Below are positions 1-8,219 of a stretch of DNA of 64,000 nt, one piece after another. Made by a program: the position numbers and the translations under genes. Within the stretch, counting starts at the first letter, position 1. Each line of letters starts with the position of its first letter. The stretch comes from Acidobacteriota bacterium (lineage in GTDB: Bacteria > Acidobacteriota > Vicinamibacteria > Vicinamibacterales > 2-12-FULL-66-21). The notes below the pieces were generated by a model. That model was not told the origin of the DNA and searched no databases. It worked only from the letters and a program-made list of their open reading frames with translations. Where the stretch lies: positions 1-64,000 of the forward strand of contig JACPDI010000023.1 of assembly GCA_016184105.1 (NCBI GenBank), written 5' to 3'.

Positions 1-496
1 GCACCAAGTCAGCGAGATGGCTGGCTCGTTCCACACGTTTCAGCATCGGATGCAGAGAGGCGAGCTGCCCGTGTGTCTCCGCCATGGTGTTCAACAGCAC
101 GTCCATCTCGTCAACGTCCGGCCGGAACGCACGAAAAAGTTCTTCCGACGCGATGGTGCTGGCCTCCGCCCCAGGAGTCGTCGCCGGCGTTAACGTGGCG
201 ACACGCGCACCGATGTCATCGAGCAGCTTCAGCAGGAGATCAATCTGACGACGAGCAACCGCTTCGTCAGATTCACGAAGCGCCGCCAACGCGTCCTCCA
301 ACGCATGTGCCTGATCGGCAATCTCCTGTCGCTTGACGACCCTGGCTGCACCTTTCAGGGTGTGCGCCAGTCGGAGCAAACGCGCCACGAGATCGGGACC
401 CGGACTACCTTTCTCCAGGTCGAGCACACCCTGCCCGAGTTGCTCTAACAGCTCTCGCGCTTCGATGCGAAAGTATCGGAATTGGTCCCGAGCCAT
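1..496 (-). CDS. cheA: CheA-type histidine kinase, N-terminal HPt domain (partial)
   Basis: Only the first 165 codons are in the window; the gene runs off the left edge. The start is an ATG at 494-496, three bases after the mcp stop codon. The N-terminus is a helical histidine phosphotransfer domain with the phosphoacceptor motif HTLKGAAR (His45), as in CheA, where the kinase phosphorylates this histidine using ATP and passes the phosphate to a response regulator. The catalytic and CheW-binding domains are outside the window. It is the last visible gene of a minus-strand chemosensory operon (cheW-cheR-cheW-mcp-cheA). Fusion to a receiver domain, as in WspE or FrzE, cannot be judged here. Confidence 0.85.
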   Translation of the reverse strand, partial: MARDQFRYFRIEARELLEQLGQGVLDLEKGSPGPDLVARLLRLAHTLKGAARVVKRQEIADQAHALEDALAALRESDEAVARRQIDLLLKLLDDIGARVATLTPATTPGAEASTIASEELFRAFRPDVDEMDVLLNTMAETHGQLASLHPMLKRVERASHLADLV

Positions 497-499
497 GTG

Positions 500-1922
500 C
501 TACGCAGCGGCCTGAGACTGGACCAGTCGCAGCAGGTCCTTTGACAGACCCGCAAGCTGTGAGGCGGTCTGGAGCGTCTGGCTGGAGCTGGCCTCCGTCT
601 CTTTGGACGCTTGGGCGATGTTGGCAATGGCCACGTTCACCTGCTCAACGGCCGTCATTTGCTGCTTTGTGGACAACTCGATCTCCCGTGCGGCTTCGGT
701 GGTAGTCGCGACCAGACCCGCAATCTGCTTGAACGACGCGGCAACCTGATCAAACTGCTTGGTGCCTGCGTCCACGGTCTTCGACCCCGTCTCCGTCGCC
801 ATGACCGTCGTATTGACTGCGCTCCGGACGTCCTCAATGAGACCGCGAATCTCCTTGGTGGAGCCCGCGACGCGATCGGCCAGCTTGCGAATCTCGTCCG
901 CGACGATCGCGAAGCGGCGTCCCGCCTCTCCCGCCCCGGCGGCTTCTATCGTGGCGTTGATGGCGAGGATGTTCGTCTGCTCGGCCAATTCCGACACAAT
1001 GTCAAGCACGGCGCCGATGTGCTGCGACTTCTTGCCGGGGTCGAGCATGTGATTCACGATGAGATCCACCTGTCGCCGAATCCCGGAAATGGATTCGTGA
1101 GTCTTTTCGACCGTGTCTTCACCACCGCGCGCTGATCGCGCCGTGTCCGCGGCGATCTGGGCCACGCGCTGGGCGCTTTCCGTAATCTGGCGCGACGTGG
1201 CCAGGAGTTCGCTAATGGTGGTGCTGATTTCGTTCATCGCCGTCGCCTGCTCCTTCGCACCGGTCGCCTGCTGATTCGCCGCTGCCTGCAGCTCCGAGGA
1301 CGAACTCTGCACCTGTCCCACAGCCGTGCCGATTTGCCGGCCAAGCAGTCGGGTCAGGACAAATGCGGTGATGATGGCGCCGACCACGAGAACGACCGTA
1401 ATCACGGTGACCGCAGTTGTCGCGGACGACGCAGTGTTCGTCGAGGCCTCTTCGGCCTCCCGAAGAAGTTGTTGTTCCCTCGACACAAAGGATTGGATGG
1501 CATTGTCTAGTTGCTCGCGCGGCGGGCCTACGTGCGTGTCGAACGCACGACTGACCGCATCGATCGACGCGTCGGTGCGACGGAGCGCGATGACCTGCTC
1601 GACGGCGCGCTGATGCTCCTCCTCAGCGCGCACGATCGTTTCGAGTTGGCGCCTGCCCTCTTCGGTGGGAACGTCTTGCCGGAGCCGCTCCATGGCTTGC
1701 GCGCATCGTGCCCGCGCGTCCCGCACACCGGCGGCAACTCGCTCGTCGCGAGTCAGCAAGAACGCGCGCGCCTCGCTCGCTTTCGACATCGATCACACGA
1801 TCCTTGCTGGCCACGACGGTTCGCAGGGCATAAACGGCGATACCACCGATCGCGACGGCCAGCACAACTGTCACGGCGAATCCCGCGCCGATCCGTTGTC
1901 CAAAAGTCCAGTGTCGAGTCAT
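500..1922 (-). pseudogene. Methyl-accepting chemotaxis protein with an N-terminal frameshift
   Basis: Transmembrane chemoreceptor. The first frame (ATG at 1922) gives a cytoplasmic start and first membrane helix (residues about 11-33), then reads ASKDRVIDV. The homologous continuation ([16 protein letters not shown]) is in another frame from about 1789 and stays open to 500. That frame carries the second membrane helix and a long coiled-coil signalling domain with the hairpin tip [16 protein letters not shown] and [15 protein letters not shown]. The loss of frame falls near 1780-1800, where family members usually have extra residues, so a small deletion is likely. A 429-codon ORF (500-1789) could be translated from an internal ATG but would lack the first membrane helix. 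Real decay and sequence error cannot be separated here. Confidence 0.75.
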
Positions 1923-1928
1923 CAGTCG

Positions 1929-2444
1929 TTACTCCTTCGGCCGTGCGGCGTGATGTGCCATCACGGCGATCGCTTCAAGCACAGACGGTAAATGAATGAT
2001 AGGTCTGACGAGACCGTCGGTGTGCGCGACCTCGCGAACAGGTTGCGGTCGACCTGTGGCGCTTCCCGTGCCCGTCTCGGCGATGGCTGAACGCGGCACC
2101 CGAAGATGATTGTCGAATTGCTCGAACCCGAGGGCGACCTGGCCATCCGCCATCACCGCCAACCAGCGACGAGTGGCGGCCTTCGGATACCCGAGCAACG
2201 TGCGAAGATCGTACACAGGCAGGAGGGCGCCTCGCAGGCCGACCAAGCCAAGCAGCGCGGGCACCGATCCTGGAAGCCACGTGATTCTCCTGTCGGGATA
2301 CAGACCTGCGACCTCGGAGAGTCGCATCGCGTAGGGATCGCCTCCGATGGTGATGGCGAGGAGATCCTCCTGTGGGGTCGCATCGGCACGGGGAGCTTCA
2401 GCAAAGGTTCTGTCGAACGTCTGTTGAAGCTCGCCGGCACTCAT
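1929..2444 (-). CDS. cheW: CheW-like coupling protein
   Basis: Cytoplasmic adaptor that links chemoreceptors to CheA. The CheW fold is seen from LLAITIGGDPYAMRLSEVAG onward, with the typical GLVGLRGALLPVYDL strand-turn-strand region. The ATG at 2444 was chosen because GGAG lies six bases upstream. Longer in-frame starts exist: GTG at 2471, which overlaps the cheR stop as GTGA, and GTG at 2507. Whichever is used, the gene follows cheR by at most 23 bases and is probably translationally coupled to it. This is the second of two CheW genes flanking cheR, an arrangement also found in Wsp-type clusters (WspB and WspD). Confidence 0.85.
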   Translation of the reverse strand: MSAGELQQTFDRTFAEAPRADATPQEDLLAITIGGDPYAMRLSEVAGLYPDRRITWLPGSVPALLGLVGLRGALLPVYDLRTLLGYPKAATRRWLAVMADGQVALGFEQFDNHLRVPRSAIAETGTGSATGRPQPVREVAHTDGLVRPIIHLPSVLEAIAVMAHHAARPKE

Positions 2445-2467
2445 GACCGGCTCCGATCCGTCGGCAC

Positions 2468-4009
2468 TCACGGGCGCCCCCCACAGCGAAGCAGTTCTCC
2501 TCGACACAGTCCGATGAGCGCATCTCGGGTGAACCCTCCGCCAAACAGCAAGAGCCGCGAGGCGTCTTCTCGCTCGAGCAACGCGATGGCCTGTTCGAGC
2601 TCGCGGCGCGCCGTTGCGAGATCCTGGGCTCGGCGCGCAATCAAACCAAGGTGCAAGTGCCCCATTGCAAAGCTGGGATCCAAATAGACCGCCACTTGAT
2701 CGTGATAGAGCGACCCGGCCCGATCACCAACCCCTTCGCGGCACAGGGCGAGCAGATAGTGTGCCTCCGCGCTGAGCTCATTGATCTCGAGTAGTCGTTC
2801 GCACGCGCGTTCCGCCACAGCGAGTTGACCACCGTGTGTCAGGAGAACCGCCCGCAGCAAAAGAACCTCGGTGTCCCGTTCGGATTCGGGAGGAAGTGCC
2901 TTCACCGCCTCCAGCGCTTCCGCGAATCGTTCCTCCCTGAGAAGTTCCAGCACGAGCCCGATCTCCCGCGCTGGCTTCGCTCGACGAGACCCCGAGGCGC
3001 CAGGTGCAGACCCTGCGTGCGACGGCGACTCCACGAGCGACCGGATGCGCTCGGAGGCCCGCTGAATCGTGTCGATCCACGTGTTCGCGCCTTCCACCCA
3101 GTCCGCGAGCGGCGTCGGCTCGCCAGCCGACATGGCTCGGGGGGCCACGACTGCGGGGAGGGCCGAACCGAGCTCCGCGCGGTCCTTCCTCTGGTAGTAA
3201 AAGGTCCCGTGCGTGTGTCGCAGGTGGAAGTCATTGGAGAGACCACGCAGTGTTTCTGCGTGTCCGAGGAACAAGTACCCTCCTGGCCGAAGCGAGAGCG
3301 CGATACGGCTGACCAAGGCTTGTGCACTGGCCGGCGCGAAGTACATGAGGACGTTCCGACAGAACACGATGTCGTGGGAGTGAGGTCGCCACAACTCCGA
3401 CGTATCGTCGGCCAGGTTGCAGACCTCAAAGCGTACGGAACTTCGCACGGTGTGGTCGAGAACGAATTCTCGGCCTTGGGCTCGAAACCACCGGCGCTGG
3501 ACGTCCGGCGGCGTATCCCTCAAGACCCACGATGAGAAGCGTCCGTGCGTCGCTTTTTCAACGAGGGCGGGATTGATATCGACTCCAAGAATCGACACGG
3601 CGTCTACACGGTCGGGGATGGTGTCTCTAACCGTGATCGCCAGCGAGTAAGGTTCTTCTCCCGACGCACAGCCGGTCGACACGACGCTCAGGCGACCTCC
3701 TGCAGCCTGGGCGTAGCGCAAGCGATCTGGCAGAGCAACCTCCGCGAACGCTCGGTACTGTTCGACGTGGCGGAAGAAGTACGTTTCCGCCACGGTCAAC
3801 TCCTGGGCGAGCATGACGACTTCATGCGGCACGGCCTTCGCGTCCAACCGCGCCAGGTACAGGTCCGGTTCTTCTTTTGTCGCGTCGAGCCGTCGGCGAA
3901 GAACATCGGCAAGGAAGCCCAGCTTGGCATCCTCAAACTGGAGACCAAGACAGCGCACGATCAACGCGCGGAACCGCTCGAGGTCAGGCGTGGCAAACGT
4001 CGCGATCAT
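2468..4009 (-). CDS. cheR: CheR-type chemoreceptor methyltransferase with C-terminal TPR region
   Basis: SAM-dependent glutamate methyltransferase acting on chemoreceptors. Residues about 10-70 form the all-helical CheR N-domain. The catalytic domain follows with motif STGCASGEEPYSLAI (SAM binding), GVDINPALV and the conserved DIVFCRNVLMYF. The C-terminal part (about residue 340 to 513) is helical and repeats a tetratricopeptide pattern (AEALEAVKALPPES, SAEAHYLLALCREG, AMGHLHLGLIARRA). A CheR-TPR fusion is the hallmark of WspC-like proteins. The start ATG overlaps the upstream cheW stop as ATGA. The length of 513 aa exceeds the roughly 280 aa of plain CheR because of the TPR part. Confidence 0.93.
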   Translation of the reverse strand: MIATFATPDLERFRALIVRCLGLQFEDAKLGFLADVLRRRLDATKEEPDLYLARLDAKAVPHEVVMLAQELTVAETYFFRHVEQYRAFAEVALPDRLRYAQAAGGRLSVVSTGCASGEEPYSLAITVRDTIPDRVDAVSILGVDINPALVEKATHGRFSSWVLRDTPPDVQRRWFRAQGREFVLDHTVRSSVRFEVCNLADDTSELWRPHSHDIVFCRNVLMYFAPASAQALVSRIALSLRPGGYLFLGHAETLRGLSNDFHLRHTHGTFYYQRKDRAELGSALPAVVAPRAMSAGEPTPLADWVEGANTWIDTIQRASERIRSLVESPSHAGSAPGASGSRRAKPAREIGLVLELLREERFAEALEAVKALPPESERDTEVLLLRAVLLTHGGQLAVAERACERLLEINELSAEAHYLLALCREGVGDRAGSLYHDQVAVYLDPSFAMGHLHLGLIARRAQDLATARRELEQAIALLEREDASRLLLFGGGFTRDALIGLCRGELLRCGGRP

Positions 4010-4575
4010 GTTGAGGCCCCGCCGGCCGCGAGGGCGCTCCAGACGGGTTCTGGAATAAGTCGAGCACTACGGAGGACCACGAGCAGTTGGGCGTCCAGCG
4101 TTCCAATGGCGGAGACCACGTCGGTGTTGGCATCCCTGAGCAGCGGTGGAAGCTCATCGAACGCTTCGCTGCGAATGCGTCGTACGCCGATCACCGTGTC
4201 AACGGCGAGCGCCACGCGACGGTCGCCGGTGTTGACCGTGACGAACCGAGTCGCGTGGGATTCCTTACCGGCAAGAACCCACGCAACATCGACAACAGGC
4301 ACCGGGGCCCCTCGGATGATCGAGACGCCACGAACCGCGGGCGGAACTCCCGCGACCCGTTCGACAGGAAGGGGGCGCATCGTCTCCGACACGTGCCCGA
4401 GCGGTAATGCACAGAGTCGCGTCAGTACTCGACACACGAGACAGAGATCGGCGTTTGGCACAGCGTCCCTCAAACTCTGCCGCAAATACTCATCGCATTG
4501 TTCGACCGACGCCTCGACAGCTCGGTGGGCCTTCGGCACAAGAAGACGACGGTCCGCCAAACGACGAACGGGCAA
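4006..4575 (-). CDS. CheW-domain protein, first gene of the chemosensory operon
   Basis: A second CheW-fold protein. The core runs from NADLCLVCRVLTRLCALPL through GVSIIRGAPVPVVDVAWVL to LLVVLRSARLIP, matching the two beta-barrel subdomains of CheW. About 35 residues precede the fold. The longest frame begins with TTG at 4575 and no good ribosome site is visible, so the true start may be internal. Its stop overlaps the cheR ATG (ATGA). By position it corresponds to WspD, or to a CheW partner of the CheR-TPR protein. No promoter was identified with confidence in the repeat-rich region upstream. Confidence 0.8.
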   Translation of the reverse strand: MPVRRLADRRLLVPKAHRAVEASVEQCDEYLRQSLRDAVPNADLCLVCRVLTRLCALPLGHVSETMRPLPVERVAGVPPAVRGVSIIRGAPVPVVDVAWVLAGKESHATRFVTVNTGDRRVALAVDTVIGVRRIRSEAFDELPPLLRDANTDVVSAIGTLDAQLLVVLRSARLIPEPVWSALAAGGAST

Positions 4576-4706
4576 CAGGCTCGCACGCGAAAGCCGCGCT
4601 CAGGGTAATTGAAGCCCTTCCACAACGCAAAGCTGGACTGTCCTACAGGAGCCTGAACAAAGAGCTTATCGGCTCACGGAGGGCCTGCCTTGATACCGCA
4701 CCTGGA

Positions 4707-5072
4707 GCCGCCCCGCGAGGAGAAGATCAATCGCCGCAAAGCGTTGGGGAAAGCGGAGTCGCTTAGCGAATCACCCGGCGCGTCGCAATAGGCCGCCCCG
4801 CGAGGAGAAGATCAATCGCCGCAAGCGTAGGGGAATGCGGAGTCGCTTAGCGAATCACCCGGCGCGTCGCAATAGGCCGCCCCGCGAGGAGAAGAGAAGA
4901 AGAGCGCCGCAAAGGCTGGAGCGTAAGGGGAGCCGTCTAGCGAATCACCCGAGGCGCCGCGAGCAGGCCGCCCCGCGAGGAGAAGATCAATCACCGCAAA
5001 GTGTTGGGGAATGCGGAGTCGCTTAGCGAATCACCCGACGCGCCGCGAGCAGGCCGCCCCGCGAGGAGAAGG
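4707..5072. repeat. Tandem repeat array of 84-91 bp units beside tRNA-Phe
   Basis: Four near-identical units plus a partial fifth. The shared phrase GCCGCCCCGCGAGGAGAAG begins at 4707, 4792, 4876, 4967 and 5053, so spacing is 85, 84, 91 and 86 bases. Each unit carries a near-perfect dyad, GAGTCGCTTAGCGAATC, at 4756, 4840 and 5016, with a decayed copy at 4930. The last partial unit ends one base before the 3' CCA end of the tRNA gene. No credible gene was found on either strand; the short open frames here are repeats of each other. The stretch 4576-4706 between cheW and the array holds nothing recognised. Confidence 0.9.
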
Positions 5073-5073
5073 T

Positions 5074-5149
5074 TGGTGCCGAGGGGCAGAATCGAACTGC
5101 CGACACCGTGATTTTCAGTCACGTGCTCTACCAACTGAGCTACCTCGGC
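5074..5149 (-). tRNA. tRNA-Phe (anticodon GAA)
   Basis: The minus strand folds as a complete tRNA: acceptor GCCGAGG/CCTCGGC, D-arm GCTC...GAGC, anticodon stem CGTGA/TCACG with loop CTGAAAA (anticodon GAA), T-arm GGCAG/CTGCC with loop TTCGATT, discriminator A and an encoded CCA. The 3' end abuts the tandem repeat array. Confidence 0.97.
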
Positions 5150-5278
5150 ACGGGGCTCAGAATCGCATGGCTGGCAGAATTTCGATCATAGCATAAGCAT
5201 CCCCGCGGCCCGCGATTCCCCGACTGCCAATTACCCGATGCCCTTCTTTCGGTTTTTGCTCTTGTACTTTTCCCGGAA

Positions 5279-5641
5279 ATGGTTTACTCTCATCGCACGA
5301 TGGTGGATCGCAACGCGGAAGCCGGCGGACCCGCGCTGCCGCCGATCCCGCGCCGGGGGGAGCGGCGGCGCCGGCGCCTCGACCTGGCGCTGTCCTTCGT
5401 CGCCCTCATCCTCCTCGTCAACGCCGTTGTCGGCGACCGCGGGCTGCTCGAGACGTGGCGTGCCCGCCGGCAGTATTCAAGGCTCGTGGCCGGCATCTCC
5501 ACCCTGCGCGACGAGAACCATCAGCTTCGCGATCTGGCCCGCCGGCTTCGCGAGGATCCCATCAGCATCGAATCGATCGCCCGACAGGACCTCGGCCTTA
5601 TCCGGCGGGGTGAAATCCTCGTCTTCGTTCGCGCCCGCTAA
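5279..5641 (+). CDS. FtsB/DivIC-family septum formation protein
   Basis: Small bitopic division protein: a charged cytoplasmic N-terminus, one membrane helix (LDLALSFVALILLVNAVVG, about residues 34-52), then a periplasmic coiled coil (RQYSRLVAGISTLRDENHQLRDLARRLRED) and a short C-terminal tail. The size and layout match FtsB/DivIC, which bridges FtsL and FtsQ in the divisome. Two ATGs compete. The one at 5279 gives 120 aa; the one at 5300 gives 113 aa and lies just after a possible -10 (TTTACT), which would suit a leaderless message. No strong ribosome site precedes either. Confidence 0.8.
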   Translation: MVYSHRTMVDRNAEAGGPALPPIPRRGERRRRRLDLALSFVALILLVNAVVGDRGLLETWRARRQYSRLVAGISTLRDENHQLRDLARRLREDPISIESIARQDLGLIRRGEILVFVRAR

Positions 5642-5685
5642 CGCGGCTGTAAAGCTGGCACAGATCTTTGCTTGACCGCTCTTCA

Positions 5686-6426
5686 ATGGCTGAGGACGTG
5701 TCGACACGTGCAGGCGAAAATCGCATCCTTGCGGCGGTCCCCCCGGACGAACTCGGGCGCCTGCTTGCGCGGGCGACACTCGTCAAGCTCGATTTCCGCA
5801 GCATCCTCGTCAAACGCGGCGGGACCATCCGCCATGTGTTTTTTCCCGTTAGTGGACTGTATTCGCTGCTGGCGCCGGCGGCCAATACCGACACCGTCGA
5901 GGTGGGAACGGTCGGCCGCGAGGGCATCATCGGCATCTCGGTCCACCTTGGCGTGGACACGGCCTACACGACGGCGATTGCCCAGGTGCCGGGCGAAGCC
6001 ATCCGGATCGACGCCGACGCGTTCCGGTCGGAGGTCACGCGCTGCCAGGCGGTGACGGCCCTGGTGGGGCGCTACATCCACGCGCTTTACGTGCAGACCG
6101 TGCAGTGGGTGGCCTGCAACCGGCTGCACTCGCTCGAAGAGCGGTTCGCCCGCTGGCTGCTCGCGTCTGCCGACACGCTGGGCAGCGAGTCGCTGCCGCT
6201 CACGCACGATTTCCTGGCGAAGATGCTGGGGGTCCGGCGCCCCAGCGTGACGCTCGCGGCTGGCGCGCTCCAGCGCGCCGGCCTGATCGAGTCGTCACGG
6301 GGCATGTTGCGGATCGTGAACCGCGAGGGCCTCGAGGGGATCAGCTGCGACTGCTACCGGCTCGTGCGGGGGCACTACGACGATCTGCTGGGCGCCTCGC
6401 AGAACCACAGCCTCACCAACCAGTAG
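5686..6426 (+). CDS. Crp/Fnr-family transcriptional regulator
   Basis: Cytoplasmic DNA-binding regulator of 246 aa from the ATG at 5686; an in-frame TTG lies six codons earlier. Residues about 15-115 form the cyclic-nucleotide-binding-type beta-roll (VFFPVSGLYSLLAP, GREGIIGISVHLG). A dimerisation helix follows, and then a winged helix (about 172-205) with the recognition motif FLAKMLGVRRPSVTLAAGAL. The beta-roll lacks an obvious complete cAMP phosphate-binding RxS motif, and no Fnr-type cysteine cluster is visible, so the effector is unknown. It sits alone between the ftsB-like gene and the convergent recA. Confidence 0.85.
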   Translation: MAEDVSTRAGENRILAAVPPDELGRLLARATLVKLDFRSILVKRGGTIRHVFFPVSGLYSLLAPAANTDTVEVGTVGREGIIGISVHLGVDTAYTTAIAQVPGEAIRIDADAFRSEVTRCQAVTALVGRYIHALYVQTVQWVACNRLHSLEERFARWLLASADTLGSESLPLTHDFLAKMLGVRRPSVTLAAGALQRAGLIESSRGMLRIVNREGLEGISCDCYRLVRGHYDDLLGASQNHSLTNQ

Positions 6427-6436
6427 GGCGGCCTGG

Positions 6437-7404
6437 TCACACCGCCGCCACTTCCTCGGGAACGAGCCCGAGCTCTTTCCGCACGCGCTCTTCGATCGCG
6501 CGGAAGGTGTCCGGGTTGTCCTTGAGGAACTGCTTCGCGTTCTCCCGTCCCTGGCCCAGCCGCTCGCCGCCGTAGGCGAACCAGGTGCCGCTCTTCTCGA
6601 TGATTTTCTTCTCGACGCCCAGATCCAGCAGGTCTCCTTCGCGCGAGATCCCCTGGCCGTACATCACGTCGAACTCCGCCTCGCGGAAGGGAGGCGCGAC
6701 CTTGTTCTTGACGATCTTGACGCGCGTGCGGCCTCCCACCACCTGATCGCCATCCTTGATCGCGCCGATGCGGCGGATGTCCACCCGCACCGACGCGTAG
6801 AACTTGAGCGCGCGTCCGCCGGTCGTCGTCTCGGGATTACCGAACATCACGCCGATCTTCTCGCGCAGCTGGTTGATGAAGATCAGGCACGTCTTCGACT
6901 TCGATGCAGGCCCATCTGCGCGTCGCCCATCTCGCCGTCGATCTCCGCGCGGGGCACGAGCGCGGCGACCGAGTCCACGACCACCACGTCCACGCCGCCT
7001 GATCGCACCAGCACCTCGACGATCTCGAGCGCCTGCTCGCCGTTGTCGGGCTGCGAGACCAGCAGGTTCTCGAGGTCGACGCCGAGATTCTTCGCGTACT
7101 GGGCGTCGAGCGCGTGCTCGGCGTCCACGAAGGCCGCCATGCCGCCGCGCGCCTGCGCCTGCGCGATCACCTGCAGCGCGAGCGTGGTCTTGCCGGAGGA
7201 TTCCGGGCCGAACACTTCGACGACGCGGCCGCGCGGCATGCCGCCGATCCCGAGCGCATAGTCGATGCTGATCGCGCCGGTGGGGATCGACGCCACGGGC
7301 AGGATGGCGTCCTTCTGGCCGAGGCGCATGATGGAACCCTTGCCGAACTGCTTTTCAATCTGGCCGACGGCCAGTTCCACGGCCTTGAGTCGTTCCCTGT
7401 CCAT
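6437..7404 (-). pseudogene. recA: RecA recombinase, interrupted by a small internal deletion
   Basis: Homologous recombination ATPase and LexA coprotease. The N-terminal part (ATG at 7404, ribosome site GGGAGG four bases upstream) is canonical, with Walker [10 protein letters not shown] and [19 protein letters not shown]. At 6905 the frame is lost after QMGL. The next conserved residues, [18 protein letters not shown], resume in another frame at 6904 and continue normally through the L2 region ([18 protein letters not shown]) to the end. Comparison with the family shows that about 15-16 residues (the MSQALRKLT helix) are missing, so about 46 bases were lost. A translated product would stop shortly after residue 166. 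Since recA is rarely lost, an assembly error is possible. Confidence 0.85.
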
Positions 7405-7424
7405 TGATCCTCCCGATTTCTGTG

Positions 7425-7447
7425 GCGCGGGCCTTTCAGGCCCGCGC
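7425..7447. repeat. Hairpin with GGCCT...AGGCC core in the recA leader
   Basis: Perfect 10-bp stem, GCGCGGGCCT and AGGCCCGCGC, with a 3-base loop. It lies between the recA promoter and the recA ribosome site. It shares its GGCCT/AGGCC core with hairpins at 10616-10639 and 12834-12856. It has no T tract on the recA strand, so it is listed as a repeat, not as a terminator. Confidence 0.7.
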
Positions 7448-7505
7448 GGCGGAGCTGAAAGGTCCGCCCCACTCCTGCGCGATGTCGCCATAGGAAAACT
7501 CGTGC

Positions 7506-7535
7506 ATTCTAGATGCGTGCCGGCGAAAGTGTCAA
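7506..7535 (-). promoter_or_regulatory. Sigma-70 type promoter of recA
   Basis: On the minus strand, TTGACA (7530-7535) and TAGAAT (7506-7511) are separated by 18 bases, close to consensus. Transcription would start near 7499 and give a leader of about 95 bases before the recA ATG. No LexA site could be assigned, because the operator used by this lineage is not known to me. Confidence 0.8.
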
Positions 7536-7663
7536 GTGCAAAACACCCACAGATAGGCACTACATTGTTAGATTGCAATAACTTAGCGACAGGCAGCGAC
7601 TTTCGCCTCCTGTTCGGGGATCGCAGCTTTTTCAGCGCTTTTCATGTGACATGATGGCGGGAT

Positions 7664-8179
7664 ATGCCTAGCCCGGTCGGGCACGCCATCGGGGGTCTGG
7701 TCGCGGGATGGGGGGCCGCCGGGCACGCGCCATACCCCGCGTGGATCCGCCAGGCGCTCGTGCTGGTGGTCGTCGGCATGCTGCCCGACATCGATCTTCT
7801 GTTCGGCTGGCACAGCGGCCCGACCCACAGCGTCGGGGCCGCGCTCCTCGCCGGCGCGATTGCCTGGGGAGCGCGGCGCGCCGCCCCCCGGTCCGCGTAC
7901 GCTGTGACGCCGCTCGCTGTGACATGCGCCTATGCGTCGCATATCCTTCTGGATTGGCTGGGGGCGGATACGTCAGCTCCCTTTGGGGTGATGGCGCTCT
8001 GGCCTCTCACCGATGGGTACTTCATGTCGCCGATCGCCGTGATGCCGTCCATCACGCGCCGGTACTGGCTGACTGGCTTCTGGGAGCATAACCTGCGTGC
8101 GCTGATGTTTGAGCTCGTGCTGCTGGTTCCGCTCCTGCTGATTGTGTGGTGGACGCGTGCTGTGCGGAGCGCTCGATGA
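7664..8179 (+). CDS. YdjM-family inner-membrane metal-dependent hydrolase
   Basis: A 171-aa multi-pass membrane protein with the conserved metal-ligand pattern of the YdjM family: His7 in GHAIGG, PDID (41-44), His50, His55 in THSVG, and His93/Asp97 in SHILLD. In E. coli the family member ydjM is a LexA-controlled SOS gene, but its substrate is not established. Here the gene is divergent from recA and shares its upstream region, which fits damage-responsive control; that link is inference. The start is an ATG at 7664 without a clear ribosome site. Confidence 0.8.
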   Translation: MPSPVGHAIGGLVAGWGAAGHAPYPAWIRQALVLVVVGMLPDIDLLFGWHSGPTHSVGAALLAGAIAWGARRAAPRSAYAVTPLAVTCAYASHILLDWLGADTSAPFGVMALWPLTDGYFMSPIAVMPSITRRYWLTGFWEHNLRALMFELVLLVPLLLIVWWTRAVRSAR

Positions 8180-8219
8180 ACATTTCGGATCGGTCGCGGA
8201 TCAGTCCCGTGCGTGAGGC

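Noticed and set aside
4812-4994. Small open frames within the repeat array beside tRNA-Phe
   Set aside because: They are translations of the repeat units, have no ribosome site, and do not resemble proteins.
1-5073. A complete integrated element with an integrase
   Set aside because: Only a tRNA border, repeats and lower GC are seen; no integrase, transposase or second attachment site is in the window.
7405-7663. A LexA operator in the recA/ydjM intergenic region
   Set aside because: No match to the E. coli-type (CTGT-N8-ACAG) or Gram-positive type site was found, and the site used by this lineage is unknown to me.
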